Source: Limosilactobacillus difficilis (GTDB taxonomy: Bacteria > Bacillota > Bacilli > Lactobacillales > Lactobacillaceae). Taken from it: a stretch of 47,647 nucleotides of DNA. The DNA is taken from NCBI RefSeq assembly GCF_947387495.1, contig NZ_CANDNU010000010.1:1-47647 (forward strand), read 5' to 3'. The notes beneath the pieces are model-generated. The model saw only the letters and a list, made by a program, of their open reading frames with translations, made no database searches and was not told the DNA's origin. The translations under genes and the position numbers were made by a program. This document shows positions 9,289 through 16,997 of the stretch, in pieces. How positions within the stretch are numbered: the stretch's first letter is position 1; each line of letters begins with the position of its first letter.

Positions 9289-10185
9289 TTACTCCTCTCC
9301 GTCCAAATGGTGAAATTCCCGGTACAATTGCTGACGGTTAGCATGGTTTGCCCGTGCCACCTTTTTGATCGCCGCATTCGGGGCTAAACCGTCGTTTTCA
9401 ATCAGGAGCTGGACCTGTTCCACCAGTGGCAGATCAGTCACGGCCGGGCCCGGTGCTGGAGCCTGCGGATTCGGATTGCCGCTGACTAAGACGACGAATT
9501 CGCCTCGGATTGTCGTTGTCTGAGCCCATTCCTGCAGTTCAGCCAGCGAGCCCCGTAAAAATTCCTCATAGCGCTTCGTCAATTCTCGTGCCAGCACCGC
9601 CGGCCGATCAGGGCCAAAGGCTTTAACCATCGACCCCAGCGTTCGCTTCAAACGGTGGGGCGCCTCATAAAAGATCAGGGTCTCTGGGCGCTTAGTCAGC
9701 AGCTGAAGCTCAGCTAGCTGCTGCTGGGGTTTGCGGTCCAAAAAGCCATAAAAAGTGAACGGCTGGGGAGCCAGTCCTGAAGCAATCAATGCCGTTAAAC
9801 CAGCATTAGCACCAGGCAAAGGCACGACGGGGATTCCCTGCTGGGTGCAAGCAGCTACCAGCTCCTTACCAGGATCCGAAATTGACGGCATCCCCGCGTC
9901 GCTGCACTGGGCGATATCAAGTCCCGCTTGCAACTTAGCTAACAGTTCCGGCAGCCGGGCCTCCGTGTTGTGCTCGTGAAAACTAATCGCATGGGTCTTA
10001 ATCGCGAAATGGTTGAGCAACATCTGAGTGTGGCGCGTATCCTCGGCCGCAATTAAATCAACCTTTTTCAGGACTTTGACGGCCCGCATCGTCATATCAT
10101 CGAGGTTGCCGATCGGTGTAGGCACCAGGTAGAGGGTCCCCGTTGTTGGATTTGCAAAACTGCGCGTCGCTTGAATGGCCATCAC
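9289..10185 (-). CDS. rsmI: 16S rRNA (cytidine-1402-2'-O)-methyltransferase RsmI
   Basis: RsmI 2'-O-methylates C1402 in the decoding centre of 16S rRNA using SAM. The tetrapyrrole-methylase fold is clear: LYLVPTPIGNLDDMTMRAVKVL near the N-terminus, AEDTRHTQ, ISDPGKELVAAC and the SAM-loop LPGANAGLTALIASGL. The length of 298 is normal. The ATG overlaps the yabA stop by 4 bases, indicating translational coupling. The yabA-rsmI pair is the standard Firmicutes arrangement. Confidence 0.96.
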   Translation of the reverse strand: MMAIQATRSFANPTTGTLYLVPTPIGNLDDMTMRAVKVLKKVDLIAAEDTRHTQMLLNHFAIKTHAISFHEHNTEARLPELLAKLQAGLDIAQCSDAGMPSISDPGKELVAACTQQGIPVVPLPGANAGLTALIASGLAPQPFTFYGFLDRKPQQQLAELQLLTKRPETLIFYEAPHRLKRTLGSMVKAFGPDRPAVLARELTKRYEEFLRGSLAELQEWAQTTTIRGEFVVLVSGNPNPQAPAPGPAVTDLPLVEQVQLLIENDGLAPNAAIKKVARANHANRQQLYREFHHLDGEE

Positions 10186-10565
10186 CGATCGCCTCCCTTG
10201 GGCGCCCCGAGAGAGTGATCGCCATAAATGGTGTCAAGACAGAAGGTGCACGATTCCCCTTCGTCGAGCCGCTTGCCAAAATATTCGTTGCAAACATGGA
10301 AGCCCCGCTGGTACAGCTTCTTTAGGTTCTCCCGTGACGGGGTAAGCTTTCCCGATTCACCGCCAGTCGTCGCGGCCTCCTTAGCTGCCTGTTGGCTCAC
10401 CAGCTGCTGCAGATGCTCATTTTCAATCGATAATTCCGCATTTTCTTCAAGAACCGCGTTGACTTCTTCCTGAAGACGCTTCATGTTAGCGACCAGGTCC
10501 TGAGTTTGCTGACTTAACCGGGCAAAGTGGTCGTAGAGGTCACTCTTATTAATACGTTCAACCAT
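10182..10565 (-). CDS. yabA: Replication initiation control protein YabA
   Basis: YabA binds DnaA and the DnaN clamp and limits re-initiation of replication. The N-terminal half (about residues 10-60) is a coiled coil expected to tetramerise. The C-terminus has the zinc motif HVCNEYFG with CTFC. The frame is open to 10592, but the ATG at 10565 is preferred: GGGGGA lies just upstream, and MVERINKSDLYDHF matches the family N-terminus, giving 127 residues. It overlaps the holB stop by 8 bases. Confidence 0.94.
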   Translation of the reverse strand: MVERINKSDLYDHFARLSQQTQDLVANMKRLQEEVNAVLEENAELSIENEHLQQLVSQQAAKEAATTGGESGKLTPSRENLKKLYQRGFHVCNEYFGKRLDEGESCTFCLDTIYGDHSLGAPKGGDR

Positions 10566-11583
10566 TTTGATTCCCCCGTCCTTGTAAAACATTGTGTAAA
10601 CGAATGGTCAGTTGTTCACTGACATTTTGAAATGAGACGTTGCCATCTAAAAGCCGCCGGGTTTGCAAAGTCAACTCAGCCGCCGCCAGTAACCGGCCTC
10701 TGGCATATTTTTGAATTGTCTGCCGAATCGTTGGGAGGGCAAGCTGAAAATGAAGCTGTTCCTGACCAACGCCATTAGCAAGGATCAAGGTGTCACACCA
10801 GATCATCATCTGTAAATCGAGCAGAACTTGTTGATGCAGCCGATCCGTGGCCAGCTTCAACCAGTCGGTCTGGATCATTACAAAACTCAATAGTGAGCCG
10901 GCCACAAGCTGCTTATACCAGTCGACAGTCGTCTGCACCGCGTGGGTCAGCCAATCATCTTCTACCAGCTCCTTGGCCCGACGCACCGAATCGGTCAGTC
11001 CCCGCACAATCGGTTGCAATTGCTTGTCGATACCGGCGACATCGAATTCTGCCGTCAATTTTTCCGGGGACAAAGGTTGCAGTTCGACCACCTGGGTCCG
11101 TGACTGAATCGTCGGTAGAATCGCCGCTTTATTCGTCGTCAGCATCAGGATGTAGATACCTGGACCGGGCTCCTCAATGAATTTGAGGAGGCTGTTAGCT
11201 GCATTGACCGTCATCTTGTCCGCATCATTGAGGATAAAGACTTTGCGAAAACCCTCCATCCCACTCTTGGTAAACTCTGCCTTGAGCCGCCGTAGCTGAT
11301 CAACTTTCAATTGTCGGCCAGCCGGGGTCGCCTCAATTACGTCGGGATGGTTATGGTTTAAAATCCGTTCGCACTCAGGGCAGGTGCCGTCCGGAGCGTT
11401 ATCGTGCGGATGCTGGCAAAAAAGGCGCATCGCCAACCATTCAGCAATCGACCGCTTCCCGGAACCACTGGGGCCCACCAAGAGATAGGCATGGGCTAAT
11501 TCATGCGCCGCAAAAACCCGCTGAAAGCGAGTGATAATCGCCGGTTGGAGATCTTCAGCTCGCTGAATTACCTTTTCGACCAT
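10558..11583 (-). CDS. holB: DNA polymerase III delta' subunit HolB
   Basis: Delta' is the stator of the clamp loader that places the beta clamp on DNA. The Walker-A segment GPSGSGKR is at residues 37-44. Zinc-binding cysteines follow (Cys56, Cys68, Cys71) in the CQHPHDNAPDGTCPEC region, with FILNDADKMT and the LLKFIEEPGPG sensor segment after it. The length of 341 fits Firmicutes HolB. It lies between darA and yabA in the standard order of this operon. Confidence 0.95.
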   Translation of the reverse strand: MVEKVIQRAEDLQPAIITRFQRVFAAHELAHAYLLVGPSGSGKRSIAEWLAMRLFCQHPHDNAPDGTCPECERILNHNHPDVIEATPAGRQLKVDQLRRLKAEFTKSGMEGFRKVFILNDADKMTVNAANSLLKFIEEPGPGIYILMLTTNKAAILPTIQSRTQVVELQPLSPEKLTAEFDVAGIDKQLQPIVRGLTDSVRRAKELVEDDWLTHAVQTTVDWYKQLVAGSLLSFVMIQTDWLKLATDRLHQQVLLDLQMMIWCDTLILANGVGQEQLHFQLALPTIRQTIQKYARGRLLAAAELTLQTRRLLDGNVSFQNVSEQLTIRLHNVLQGRGNQNG

Positions 11584-11597
11584 CAGCTCGCTCCCGT

Positions 11598-11918
11598 CTA
11601 AAATTCCATGTAGCGTTCAACCGGCACGACGAAGCAAATCGCCCCACCCACCTGAACATCCACTGGATAAGATGAGGCGCCATTATCCAGCCCATTGCCG
11701 GGTGTAAGGTACTGGCGACGGGCCTGGGCATGATCCTTGATCACCTTTAAGGCCTCATCAACCCGTTCATCCTTGGAAACGATCATAAAAGTCGTGTTGC
11801 CTTCCCGCAAAAAGCCCCCGACCGAATTCATCTGGGTGACCCCGAAATGGGCGTCAATGCAGGCATTTCGAACGCGCTTGGCGTCTTTTGGTTGAACAAT
11901 CGCAAAGATTAATTTCAT
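11598..11918 (-). CDS. darA: Cyclic-di-AMP receptor DarA (PII-like, YaaQ family)
   Basis: DarA (PstA) is a trimeric PII-like protein that binds c-di-AMP; its downstream target is not settled. The 106-residue sequence starts MKLIFAIVQPKDAKRVRNAC. It has the glycine-rich GGFLREGNTTFMI segment and the C-terminal VGGAICFVVPVERYMEF strand typical of the family. It lies between tmk and holB as in other Firmicutes. Confidence 0.93.
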   Translation of the reverse strand: MKLIFAIVQPKDAKRVRNACIDAHFGVTQMNSVGGFLREGNTTFMIVSKDERVDEALKVIKDHAQARRQYLTPGNGLDNGASSYPVDVQVGGAICFVVPVERYMEF

Positions 11919-11938
11919 TGAATGAGACCTCCTTAGGA

Positions 11939-12580
11939 TTAGCCAAAAATGGCAGGATCAAATTGCCGCAACACGTCACCCGCGTCAGCAATGACCTTGT
12001 CAAATGGCTGAGTAGCATCGATCTTTTGAATCCGGGATGGATCCTGAGCTAGGAGCCGTAAATAGGCTTTCCGGACTCGGTGGTGAAAGGACAGGGCTTC
12101 CCGATCTAACCGGTTAACTTGATTCTGGCGTTTCTGAAGAATTCGCTGGATCCCTACTTCCGAGGGAACGTCCAAGTAGATCGTCAACTCTGGCATCACG
12201 CCCTGAGTCGCAAAGGCGTTGATATCCCAGACAGCTTGTTCACCGAGTTGGCGGCCACCACCCTGATAGGCAACGGAGCTATCCACGTAACGGTCGCTAA
12301 AAACAACTTTGCCAGCCGCAAGAGCTGGTTCTAACACGGAAACCACGTGCTGGCGCCGGGCAGCGGCAAACAGCAACGCTTCCGTCCGGTCATCCATCCC
12401 CCGATTGCGGTCATCAAAGAGGAGCTTGCGCAGTTGCTCAGATAAGGGATCACCGCCAGGTTCGCGCGTCACGAGTAAGCGTTGGCCCAGGCGGGGCTGA
12501 AATTTATCAACCAAGGCCTTGAGAACACTGGTCTTTCCCGCCCCATCCGGGCCTTCAAACGAAATAAAATGTCCTTTCAT
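11939..12580 (-). CDS. tmk: Thymidylate kinase Tmk
   Basis: Tmk phosphorylates dTMP to dTDP for DNA synthesis. The P-loop FEGPDGAGKTS is at residues 8-18. The DR(Y/H) motif appears in FSDRYVDSSVAYQGGGR and the lid region follows at about 140-160. The length of 213 is usual. It is encoded between yaaL and darA in the replication operon. Confidence 0.97.
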   Translation of the reverse strand: MKGHFISFEGPDGAGKTSVLKALVDKFQPRLGQRLLVTREPGGDPLSEQLRKLLFDDRNRGMDDRTEALLFAAARRQHVVSVLEPALAAGKVVFSDRYVDSSVAYQGGGRQLGEQAVWDINAFATQGVMPELTIYLDVPSEVGIQRILQKRQNQVNRLDREALSFHHRVRKAYLRLLAQDPSRIQKIDATQPFDKVIADAGDVLRQFDPAIFG

Positions 12581-12590
12581 CTTCCACCTC

Positions 12591-12848
12591 TTATTGCTGA
12601 ATCACGCCGGGATTAAGCTGACCATGGGCTCTACGATGCCGGGCCTTTTCGTAAAGGTAGAGATACTTCTTTTCTTGTAGTTTGGTCCGGTAATAAAGCT
12701 CGCTGTCGGTTTGCCCCTCGTAAACCGCCTGCTCGGTTTCAATGGCGTGGTTCCAACTCGCCTTAACGTCGTAAATCAAATTCATTAAACGATAATCACC
12801 GTACTTTTTGACCTGCTGTGGATCTGTCTTGAAAAGCGCCAACTTCAA
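12591..12848 (-). CDS. yaaL: YaaL-family protein (DUF2508)
   Basis: A small 85-residue protein of unknown function, placed between recR and tmk as yaaL is in Bacillus and lactobacilli. It is rich in charged and aromatic residues (KLQEKKYLYLYEKARHRR) and is probably all-helical. No signal peptide or membrane segment is seen. The gap to recR is 5 bases, so it belongs to the same transcript. Confidence 0.85.
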   Translation of the reverse strand: MKLALFKTDPQQVKKYGDYRLMNLIYDVKASWNHAIETEQAVYEGQTDSELYYRTKLQEKKYLYLYEKARHRRAHGQLNPGVIQQ

Positions 12849-12853
12849 GCCTC

Positions 12854-13462
12854 CTAAAGTTCCGTCCGCCCCTGGATCGCTTTCATCAAAGTCAAGGAAT
12901 CGGTGTAGTCGATATCTGCGCCGGCTGATAAACCATGTGCCAAACGCGTCACCTTAATTCCGGCGGGCTTGATCAGCTTTGCCAGGTACTGTGCCGTTGT
13001 TTCGCCATCAACTGAGGCATTCGTGGCGACAATGACTTCCTTCACGTGCTGGTTGGTCTTAAGCCGTTTTAACAACGACGGGATGTTGATGTCCATCGGT
13101 CCCGTGCCGTCAGCAGGCGAAATGGTCCCGTGCAGGACATGGTACAAGCCATGGTAATCATTCATCCGCTCCATTGCCATGATGTCACGCGAGTGCTCGA
13201 CTACTACGATCTGCGACTGGTCCCGGTTAGGATCTTTACAGATATCACAAGGATCATCTGCCGTAATATTTCCGCAAATACTGCAGTAATGGAGATCAGT
13301 CTTGACCGCTTGCAGCGACTGAGCAAATTCATCGACATCCTGCTTGGCCATCCCGATAGTGTAGAAAGCCAGGCGGGTAGCAGTCTTTTCACCGATCCCG
13401 GGCAGCTTCATGTAGCTGGCAATTAACTTAGCAATCGGTTCGGGATATTGAAGACTGCTCAT
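12854..13462 (-). CDS. recR: Recombination mediator protein RecR
   Basis: RecR works with RecO (and RecF) to load RecA on gapped DNA. The helix-hairpin-helix [14 protein letters not shown] lies at about residues 20-33. The zinc finger is Cys60, Cys63, Cys72 and Cys75, followed by a TOPRIM domain ([31 protein letters not shown]). The length of 202 is standard. It starts 2 bases after the ybaB stop, the conserved ybaB-recR pairing. Confidence 0.97.
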   Translation of the reverse strand: MSSLQYPEPIAKLIASYMKLPGIGEKTATRLAFYTIGMAKQDVDEFAQSLQAVKTDLHYCSICGNITADDPCDICKDPNRDQSQIVVVEHSRDIMAMERMNDYHGLYHVLHGTISPADGTGPMDINIPSLLKRLKTNQHVKEVIVATNASVDGETTAQYLAKLIKPAGIKVTRLAHGLSAGADIDYTDSLTLMKAIQGRTEL

Positions 13463-13464
13463 CG

Positions 13465-13773
13465 TTAAATGCCAAGTCCTTTGGTGTACTTGCCCATCTT
13501 GGACTGGGTCGCATTATCAACCTTCTTTAGCCCATCGTTGACAGCGGCAACCACCAAGTCAGAAAGCATGTCGACGTCGTCAGGATCCACGGCTTCGGGC
13601 TTGATCTGCAGGTCCGTCAGCTTCTTATCCCCGCTAAAGGTAGCCACCACCATATCATCTGGTGATTTGCCAGTAAAACTTTCGGCGGCCAGTTCCTTTT
13701 GTTCTTTGGCCATCCGCTTTTGCAGTTTACGGGCTTGTTGCATCATCTGTTGCATGTTCATTCCGTTCATCAT
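13465..13773 (-). CDS. ybaB: YbaB/EbfC nucleoid-associated protein
   Basis: A small DNA-binding protein that forms tweezer-like dimers and is nearly always encoded between dnaX and recR. The N-terminal helix is rich in Met, Gln and Lys ([19 protein letters not shown]). The family core [23 protein letters not shown] follows. An ATG pair at 13773 and 13770 leaves the start uncertain by one codon; AGGTAAAG upstream is the ribosome binding site. Confidence 0.94.
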   Translation of the reverse strand: MMNGMNMQQMMQQARKLQKRMAKEQKELAAESFTGKSPDDMVVATFSGDKKLTDLQIKPEAVDPDDVDMLSDLVVAAVNDGLKKVDNATQSKMGKYTKGLGI

Positions 13774-13792
13774 TATCTTTACCTGACTTTCT

Positions 13793-15619
13793 TTAATTGT
13801 TTTCGACTTTTACAATGTCACTGCCAAAGAGCTCCTCGGCCTTGCTTACCACCGGATCAGTCGGCTGATCGGCCGGACTCGTTGGCGCCGGAGCGGCAGC
13901 TTGTTTTGGCTCCGCATTGGTACCAGTTGAATCTTGGCCGCTTTGTGGCTCCCTCGACGGAGCCGGTGCTTTTGCAGTCGGCTGAACCCTTTGGTCCGGT
14001 TTCTTAATAGAATAACCGTGCTCCTTCAGGAAGTCAGCACGGATTTGTGGCCATTTATCAGCTGGGACAAAGGTCACCCGTCGGTCTTTACCGCAGAGTT
14101 GCTGGAGATCCTGCTGAATCACTTCGCTCAAGTTGCCCCCATTGGCTCGTTGGAGTAAAAACGGCTGCTTAAACGACAGCACAACACTGTCGGGGCCGGC
14201 AGCAGCAGGTGTCGCCAATTCAACCAGTCCCCGTTCCATGTTCGATAGCATCGACAAGAGATCACTCCACAGGGATTTCACCTCGTCGAGGTCGGTGCGG
14301 GTGGCCGTCTCGAGCACCTGGTACACTTGGTGCAGGTTCACCCGGGACGTTCCGGGATGACCCGCTGACCGCTTTCGAATGTGGGGGCTCGCCGGTTGCG
14401 AACTGACGATCGGACTCGTTGATCCCCGCTTTTGCAGTTGGGCCACTTCTTGCTGCAGTTGAGCTACCTGACTATTAAGCTGGTCAATCTTCGCTTTTGC
14501 AGGCCCCAGCTCTGAAGCCGAATGAGCCAAATCCTTACTGACCTGGCAGAGCTTGACCGTCAGCACCTCAAGATAAACGTCGGGGTGCGTCGTAAAGCGC
14601 ATTTCATCCTGGGTCTCATTTAAAACATCAATCATGTCATACAAAACAGGAGCTGAGGCTGCAGCGCTGAGCTGTTGAAAATCCTCATCGCTCAAGCCCG
14701 TGCTTTCGACATGAACCAGGGATGGTGATTCTTGATAGAGCAAGACGTCCCGGATAAAGGAAATCAAATCCTCGATAAAACGCTGTCCGTCCTTGCCCGA
14801 TGCCAGTAAGCCGCTCAAGCCCTTCAAGGCCGCTGCACTATCAGGCTTAGTCACCTGGAGAAAGTAATCCTTCAACAGTTTCTTGGCAACACTCCCCGTT
14901 ACCAATAGCGCATCGTCGAGCTTGACGTGATTATCAGAAAATGACAAGACCTGGTCGAGGATGCTGAGTGCATCCCGCATCCCTCCTTCGGCCGCGTTAG
15001 CAATCACCCACAAAGCTTTTTCCTCATAAGTGACCTTTTTCTGATCTAGAATGTACTTCATACGGTCAAAGGCGTCCTGTGCACTAATGCGCCGGAAATC
15101 AAAACGCTGAACCCGCGAAATAATCGTCAGTGGAATCTTGTGTGGTTCCGTCGTCGCCAAGATAAAAATCACGTTGGCTGGCGGTTCTTCCAGCGTCTTG
15201 AGCAGAGCGTTGAAAGCCCCCGTAGAAAGCATATGCACTTCGTCGATGATGTAGACCTTATAATCCGCTTGCGTCGGGGCGTACTTGACTTTATCACGAA
15301 TGTCACGGATTTCTTCCACCCCGTTGTTCGAAGCGGCATCGATTTCAATGACGTCGTTGAGCCGGCCTGCCGTGATCGCCTTGCAAGTCTCACACTGGTT
15401 GCAAGGCTCACCGTCCTTAGCATGGTGACAGTTAACGGCCTTGGCAAATATTTTAGCAGCCGAGGTCTTCCCCGTTCCCCGCGGACCAGTGAAGAGATAG
15501 GCGTGACTGATCTGCTTCGTAATGATCGCGTTCTTGAGGGTCCGGGTGATCACCTGCTGACCCACAATCTCATCAAATCGTTGGGGACGCCAAACTCGAT
15601 AAAGTGCCTGGTAGCTCAT
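13793..15619 (-). CDS. dnaX: DNA polymerase III subunits gamma/tau DnaX
   Basis: DnaX is the ATPase core of the clamp loader and tethers the polymerase. From the chosen ATG at 15619 ([13 protein letters not shown], preceded by GAAAGGAAGAG) it has 608 residues. Upstream in-frame codons to 15694 give an atypical N-terminus over the promoter region. Walker A is GPRGTGKT (45-52). Zinc ligands are Cys64, Cys73, Cys76 and Cys79, then IIDEVHMLS and the sensor region LLKTLEEPP. The C-terminal third is a low-complexity linker rich in Ala, Pro and Gln plus a tau-like tail. It is the first gene of the operon that runs to the thioesterase. Confidence 0.96.
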   Translation of the reverse strand: MSYQALYRVWRPQRFDEIVGQQVITRTLKNAIITKQISHAYLFTGPRGTGKTSAAKIFAKAVNCHHAKDGEPCNQCETCKAITAGRLNDVIEIDAASNNGVEEIRDIRDKVKYAPTQADYKVYIIDEVHMLSTGAFNALLKTLEEPPANVIFILATTEPHKIPLTIISRVQRFDFRRISAQDAFDRMKYILDQKKVTYEEKALWVIANAAEGGMRDALSILDQVLSFSDNHVKLDDALLVTGSVAKKLLKDYFLQVTKPDSAAALKGLSGLLASGKDGQRFIEDLISFIRDVLLYQESPSLVHVESTGLSDEDFQQLSAAASAPVLYDMIDVLNETQDEMRFTTHPDVYLEVLTVKLCQVSKDLAHSASELGPAKAKIDQLNSQVAQLQQEVAQLQKRGSTSPIVSSQPASPHIRKRSAGHPGTSRVNLHQVYQVLETATRTDLDEVKSLWSDLLSMLSNMERGLVELATPAAAGPDSVVLSFKQPFLLQRANGGNLSEVIQQDLQQLCGKDRRVTFVPADKWPQIRADFLKEHGYSIKKPDQRVQPTAKAPAPSREPQSGQDSTGTNAEPKQAAAPAPTSPADQPTDPVVSKAEELFGSDIVKVENN

Positions 15620-15652
15620 CACGCTCTTCCTTTCTCTAAGATAATCTTCTAT

Positions 15653-15679
15653 ATTATACAAGTTTTTGAAAAGAGGCAA
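15653..15679 (-). promoter_or_regulatory. Promoter of the dnaX operon
   Basis: On the minus strand TATAAT (15653-15658) lies about 34 bases upstream of the dnaX ATG. A weak -35 (TTTGCC) stands 16 bases further up. The -10 is a perfect match; the -35 is poor. Confidence 0.55.
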
Positions 15680-15681
15680 AA

Positions 15682-15708
15682 CAAAAAAGGACAATTCATC
15701 ACGTCCTT
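15682..15708 (-). terminator. Second terminator between SRP RNA and dnaX
   Basis: On the minus strand AAGGAC (15703-15708) pairs with GTCCTT (15687-15692) and the stem runs into six T. It lies downstream of the first SRP RNA terminator, so the RNA gene is insulated twice from dnaX. Confidence 0.65.
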
Positions 15709-15735
15709 AAAAGAACACGTTTCCTTGCCCAAATT

Positions 15736-15763
15736 CAAAAACCGTCCGAAAATCCGAACGGCC
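15736..15763 (-). terminator. Terminator of the SRP RNA gene
   Basis: On the minus strand CCGTTCG and CGGACGG form a 7-bp stem with one G-T pair around GATTTT, followed by TTTTTG. It lies 18 bases past the closing stem of the SRP RNA. Confidence 0.75.
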
Positions 15764-15778
15764 GTCATAATCTCATTA

Positions 15779-15873
15779 ACTTAGGACACAAGACTCATCA
15801 AACTTAGTGCTGCTTCCTTCCGGACCTGACACGGTTCGTAAGTGCGCCTTTGTCCTAAGGCCTTACGGCACTT
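15779..15873 (-). ncRNA. ffs: Signal recognition particle RNA (small bacterial type)
   Basis: The minus strand contains the diagnostic domain IV sequence, GTGTCAGGTCCGG then AAGGAAGCAGCAC, which forms the Ffh-binding hairpin. It is enclosed by an 8-bp closing stem (TTAGGACA at 15851-15858 with TGTCCTAA at 15781-15788). A TATGAT-type -10 box lies upstream and an intrinsic terminator downstream. The ends are estimated to within about 10 bases. The position between tadA and dnaX matches other Firmicutes. Confidence 0.93.
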
Positions 15874-15877
15874 AACA

Positions 15878-16408
15878 TCATACACTACTTTCCCCAGTTT
15901 GACCAGTCAATTTAGGATTTTGCCGGCGCCAACGCCGCCGAGCTGCCTTTCTCTGGCGCCGCACCCGGCGGAAAAAGGTGCGCAAGAGTTGACTGCTTTC
16001 GGTGGCGCAAATGCCAGCGTGAACATCCACCTGGTGATTAAGCCGGGAATCCCCTAACAGGTGGTACAAGCTATCCACTGCTCCAGCCTTAGGATCCGGT
16101 GCCCCGTAGTAAAGATTCTTAATCCGGGCGTTGAGAATCGCCCCGCTACACATCATGCAGGGCTCCAGTGTGACGTAGAGGTCGCAATCTTCTAGACGCC
16201 AACTGTGGAGATACTGGCAGGCTTCAGTGATGGCAATCATTTCCGCGTGCATCGTCACCTCCTGCAGGTGCTCCCGCAAGTTGTGACCCCGGCCGATGAT
16301 TCGCCCATTTTTGACGACTACGGCCCCAATTGGCACTTCGTCGATTTGTCCAGCACTTCGCGCCTCAAAGAGGGCTTCCTTCATAAAAAATTCGACCTGT
16401 TTGTCCAT
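15878..16408 (-). CDS. tadA: tRNA-specific adenosine deaminase TadA
   Basis: TadA converts A34 to inosine in the anticodon of tRNA-Arg(ACG). The cytidine-deaminase zinc motif is complete: His54-Ala-Glu56 (HAEMIA) and PCMMC with Cys84 and Cys87. The 176-residue length is slightly above the E. coli enzyme owing to a basic C-terminal tail (RRVRRQRKAARRRWRRQ) that may help tRNA binding. It lies immediately upstream of the SRP RNA gene on the same strand. Confidence 0.95.
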   Translation of the reverse strand: MDKQVEFFMKEALFEARSAGQIDEVPIGAVVVKNGRIIGRGHNLREHLQEVTMHAEMIAITEACQYLHSWRLEDCDLYVTLEPCMMCSGAILNARIKNLYYGAPDPKAGAVDSLYHLLGDSRLNHQVDVHAGICATESSQLLRTFFRRVRRQRKAARRRWRRQNPKLTGQTGESSV

Positions 16409-16554
16409 TTGTCAACCTCTCTGTTGCTTTTCTTGTCCACATTGTAACCGAATTCGGCTGTCCTTTCATCCCCTGCCAGTTCACATGACCAAACAATCAT
16501 GCAAAAATCCAGTTGCTCCTCGCCCGGACGCCATGATAGCTCTTTCCTTCTTCA

Positions 16555-16570
16555 CCACTAGATCTTGTGT
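16555..16570 (+). promoter_or_regulatory. NrdR box 1 upstream of nrdH
   Basis: CCACTAGATCTTGTGT matches the NrdR consensus (aCACwATATaTwGTGt) at nearly all conserved positions. NrdR is the ATP/dATP-sensing repressor of ribonucleotide reductase genes and binds paired boxes. The second box starts exactly 31 bases downstream. Confidence 0.75.
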
Positions 16571-16585
16571 TTAGAACTATTTTTA

Positions 16586-16601
16586 TGTCCATATCTTGTG
16601 G
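16586..16601 (+). promoter_or_regulatory. NrdR box 2 upstream of nrdH
   Basis: TGTCCATATCTTGTGG retains the right half (ATATCTTGTG) of the NrdR consensus and is weaker on the left. Its 31-base offset from box 1, three helical turns, is the spacing known for NrdR operators. It ends 9 bases before the -35 of the nrd promoter. Confidence 0.65.
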
Positions 16602-16610
16602 TGAATCAGC

Positions 16611-16638
16611 TTGCAATTTACCTTTGACCAGGTATACT
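16611..16638 (+). promoter_or_regulatory. Sigma-A promoter of the nrdHEF operon
   Basis: TTGCAA (16611-16616) and TATACT (16633-16638) are separated by 16 bases. They lie 36 bases upstream of the nrdH ATG and directly downstream of the tandem NrdR boxes, so repressor binding would interfere with RNA polymerase. Confidence 0.75.
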
Positions 16639-16674
16639 AGAAAACATCAACGAAACGCAAAGGAGATTCCTAGA

Positions 16675-16896
16675 ATGGTTGAAGTCTTTTCCAAAAATAA
16701 TTGCATCCAGTGCAAGATGACTAAGAAATTCCTGAAACAACACAACGTGGACTTCGTAGAACACAATATTGACGAGCAACCCCAGTTTGCCAACCAGTTG
16801 AAAGCGGAAGGCTTCCTCGCTGCACCGGTCGTAAAGACCCCGAACGGTGACGCTTTTTCTGGCTTCCGTCCTGACAAGCTCAAACAGTTAGCTTAA
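16675..16896 (+). CDS. nrdH: Glutaredoxin-like protein NrdH
   Basis: NrdH is the small thioredoxin-reductase-dependent electron donor of class Ib ribonucleotide reductase. The 73-residue protein has the redox motif CIQC (Cys10/Cys13) after VEVFSKNN, and the family C-terminal FSGFRPDKL. The frame is open from 16567, but the ATG at 16675 follows AAGGAG and gives the normal length. It is the first gene of nrdH-nrdE-nrdF; nrdI is not present in the operon. Confidence 0.95.
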   Translation: MVEVFSKNNCIQCKMTKKFLKQHNVDFVEHNIDEQPQFANQLKAEGFLAAPVVKTPNGDAFSGFRPDKLKQLA

Positions 16897-16930
16897 TTTT
16901 CACCCCAACAGGCCGGATAGTTGACAATGC

Positions 16931-16958
16931 AAGACTGATGATCTCTCGGTCTTTTTTT
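16931..16958 (+). terminator. Terminator-like hairpin between nrdH and nrdE
   Basis: AAGACTGA (16931-16938) pairs with TCGGTCTT (16946-16953) as an 8-bp stem with one T-G pair, followed by seven T. It stands inside the operon and probably lowers nrdE/nrdF mRNA relative to nrdH. No convincing promoter is seen between it and nrdE. Confidence 0.75.
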
Positions 16959-16997
16959 ATGCGCCACAGCAATATTAATTAGGAAAGCGAGTTTATC

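Noticed and set aside
15020-15050. Programmed frameshift site in dnaX (GAAAAAG near 15040)
   Set aside because: The slippery heptamer is not the canonical A-AAA-AAG in frame, and no stimulatory hairpin was evident.
15140-15784. 214-codon plus-strand frame over dnaX and SRP RNA
   Set aside because: It is a shadow of dnaX and the SRP RNA gene, with no domain or start signal.
16448-16457. Perfect palindrome CCGAATTCGG upstream of tadA
   Set aside because: At 10 bases it is expected by chance and has no second copy nearby.
16921-16926. TTGACA between nrdH and nrdE as a second promoter
   Set aside because: No -10 lies at 16-18 bases; that position is occupied by the terminator stem.
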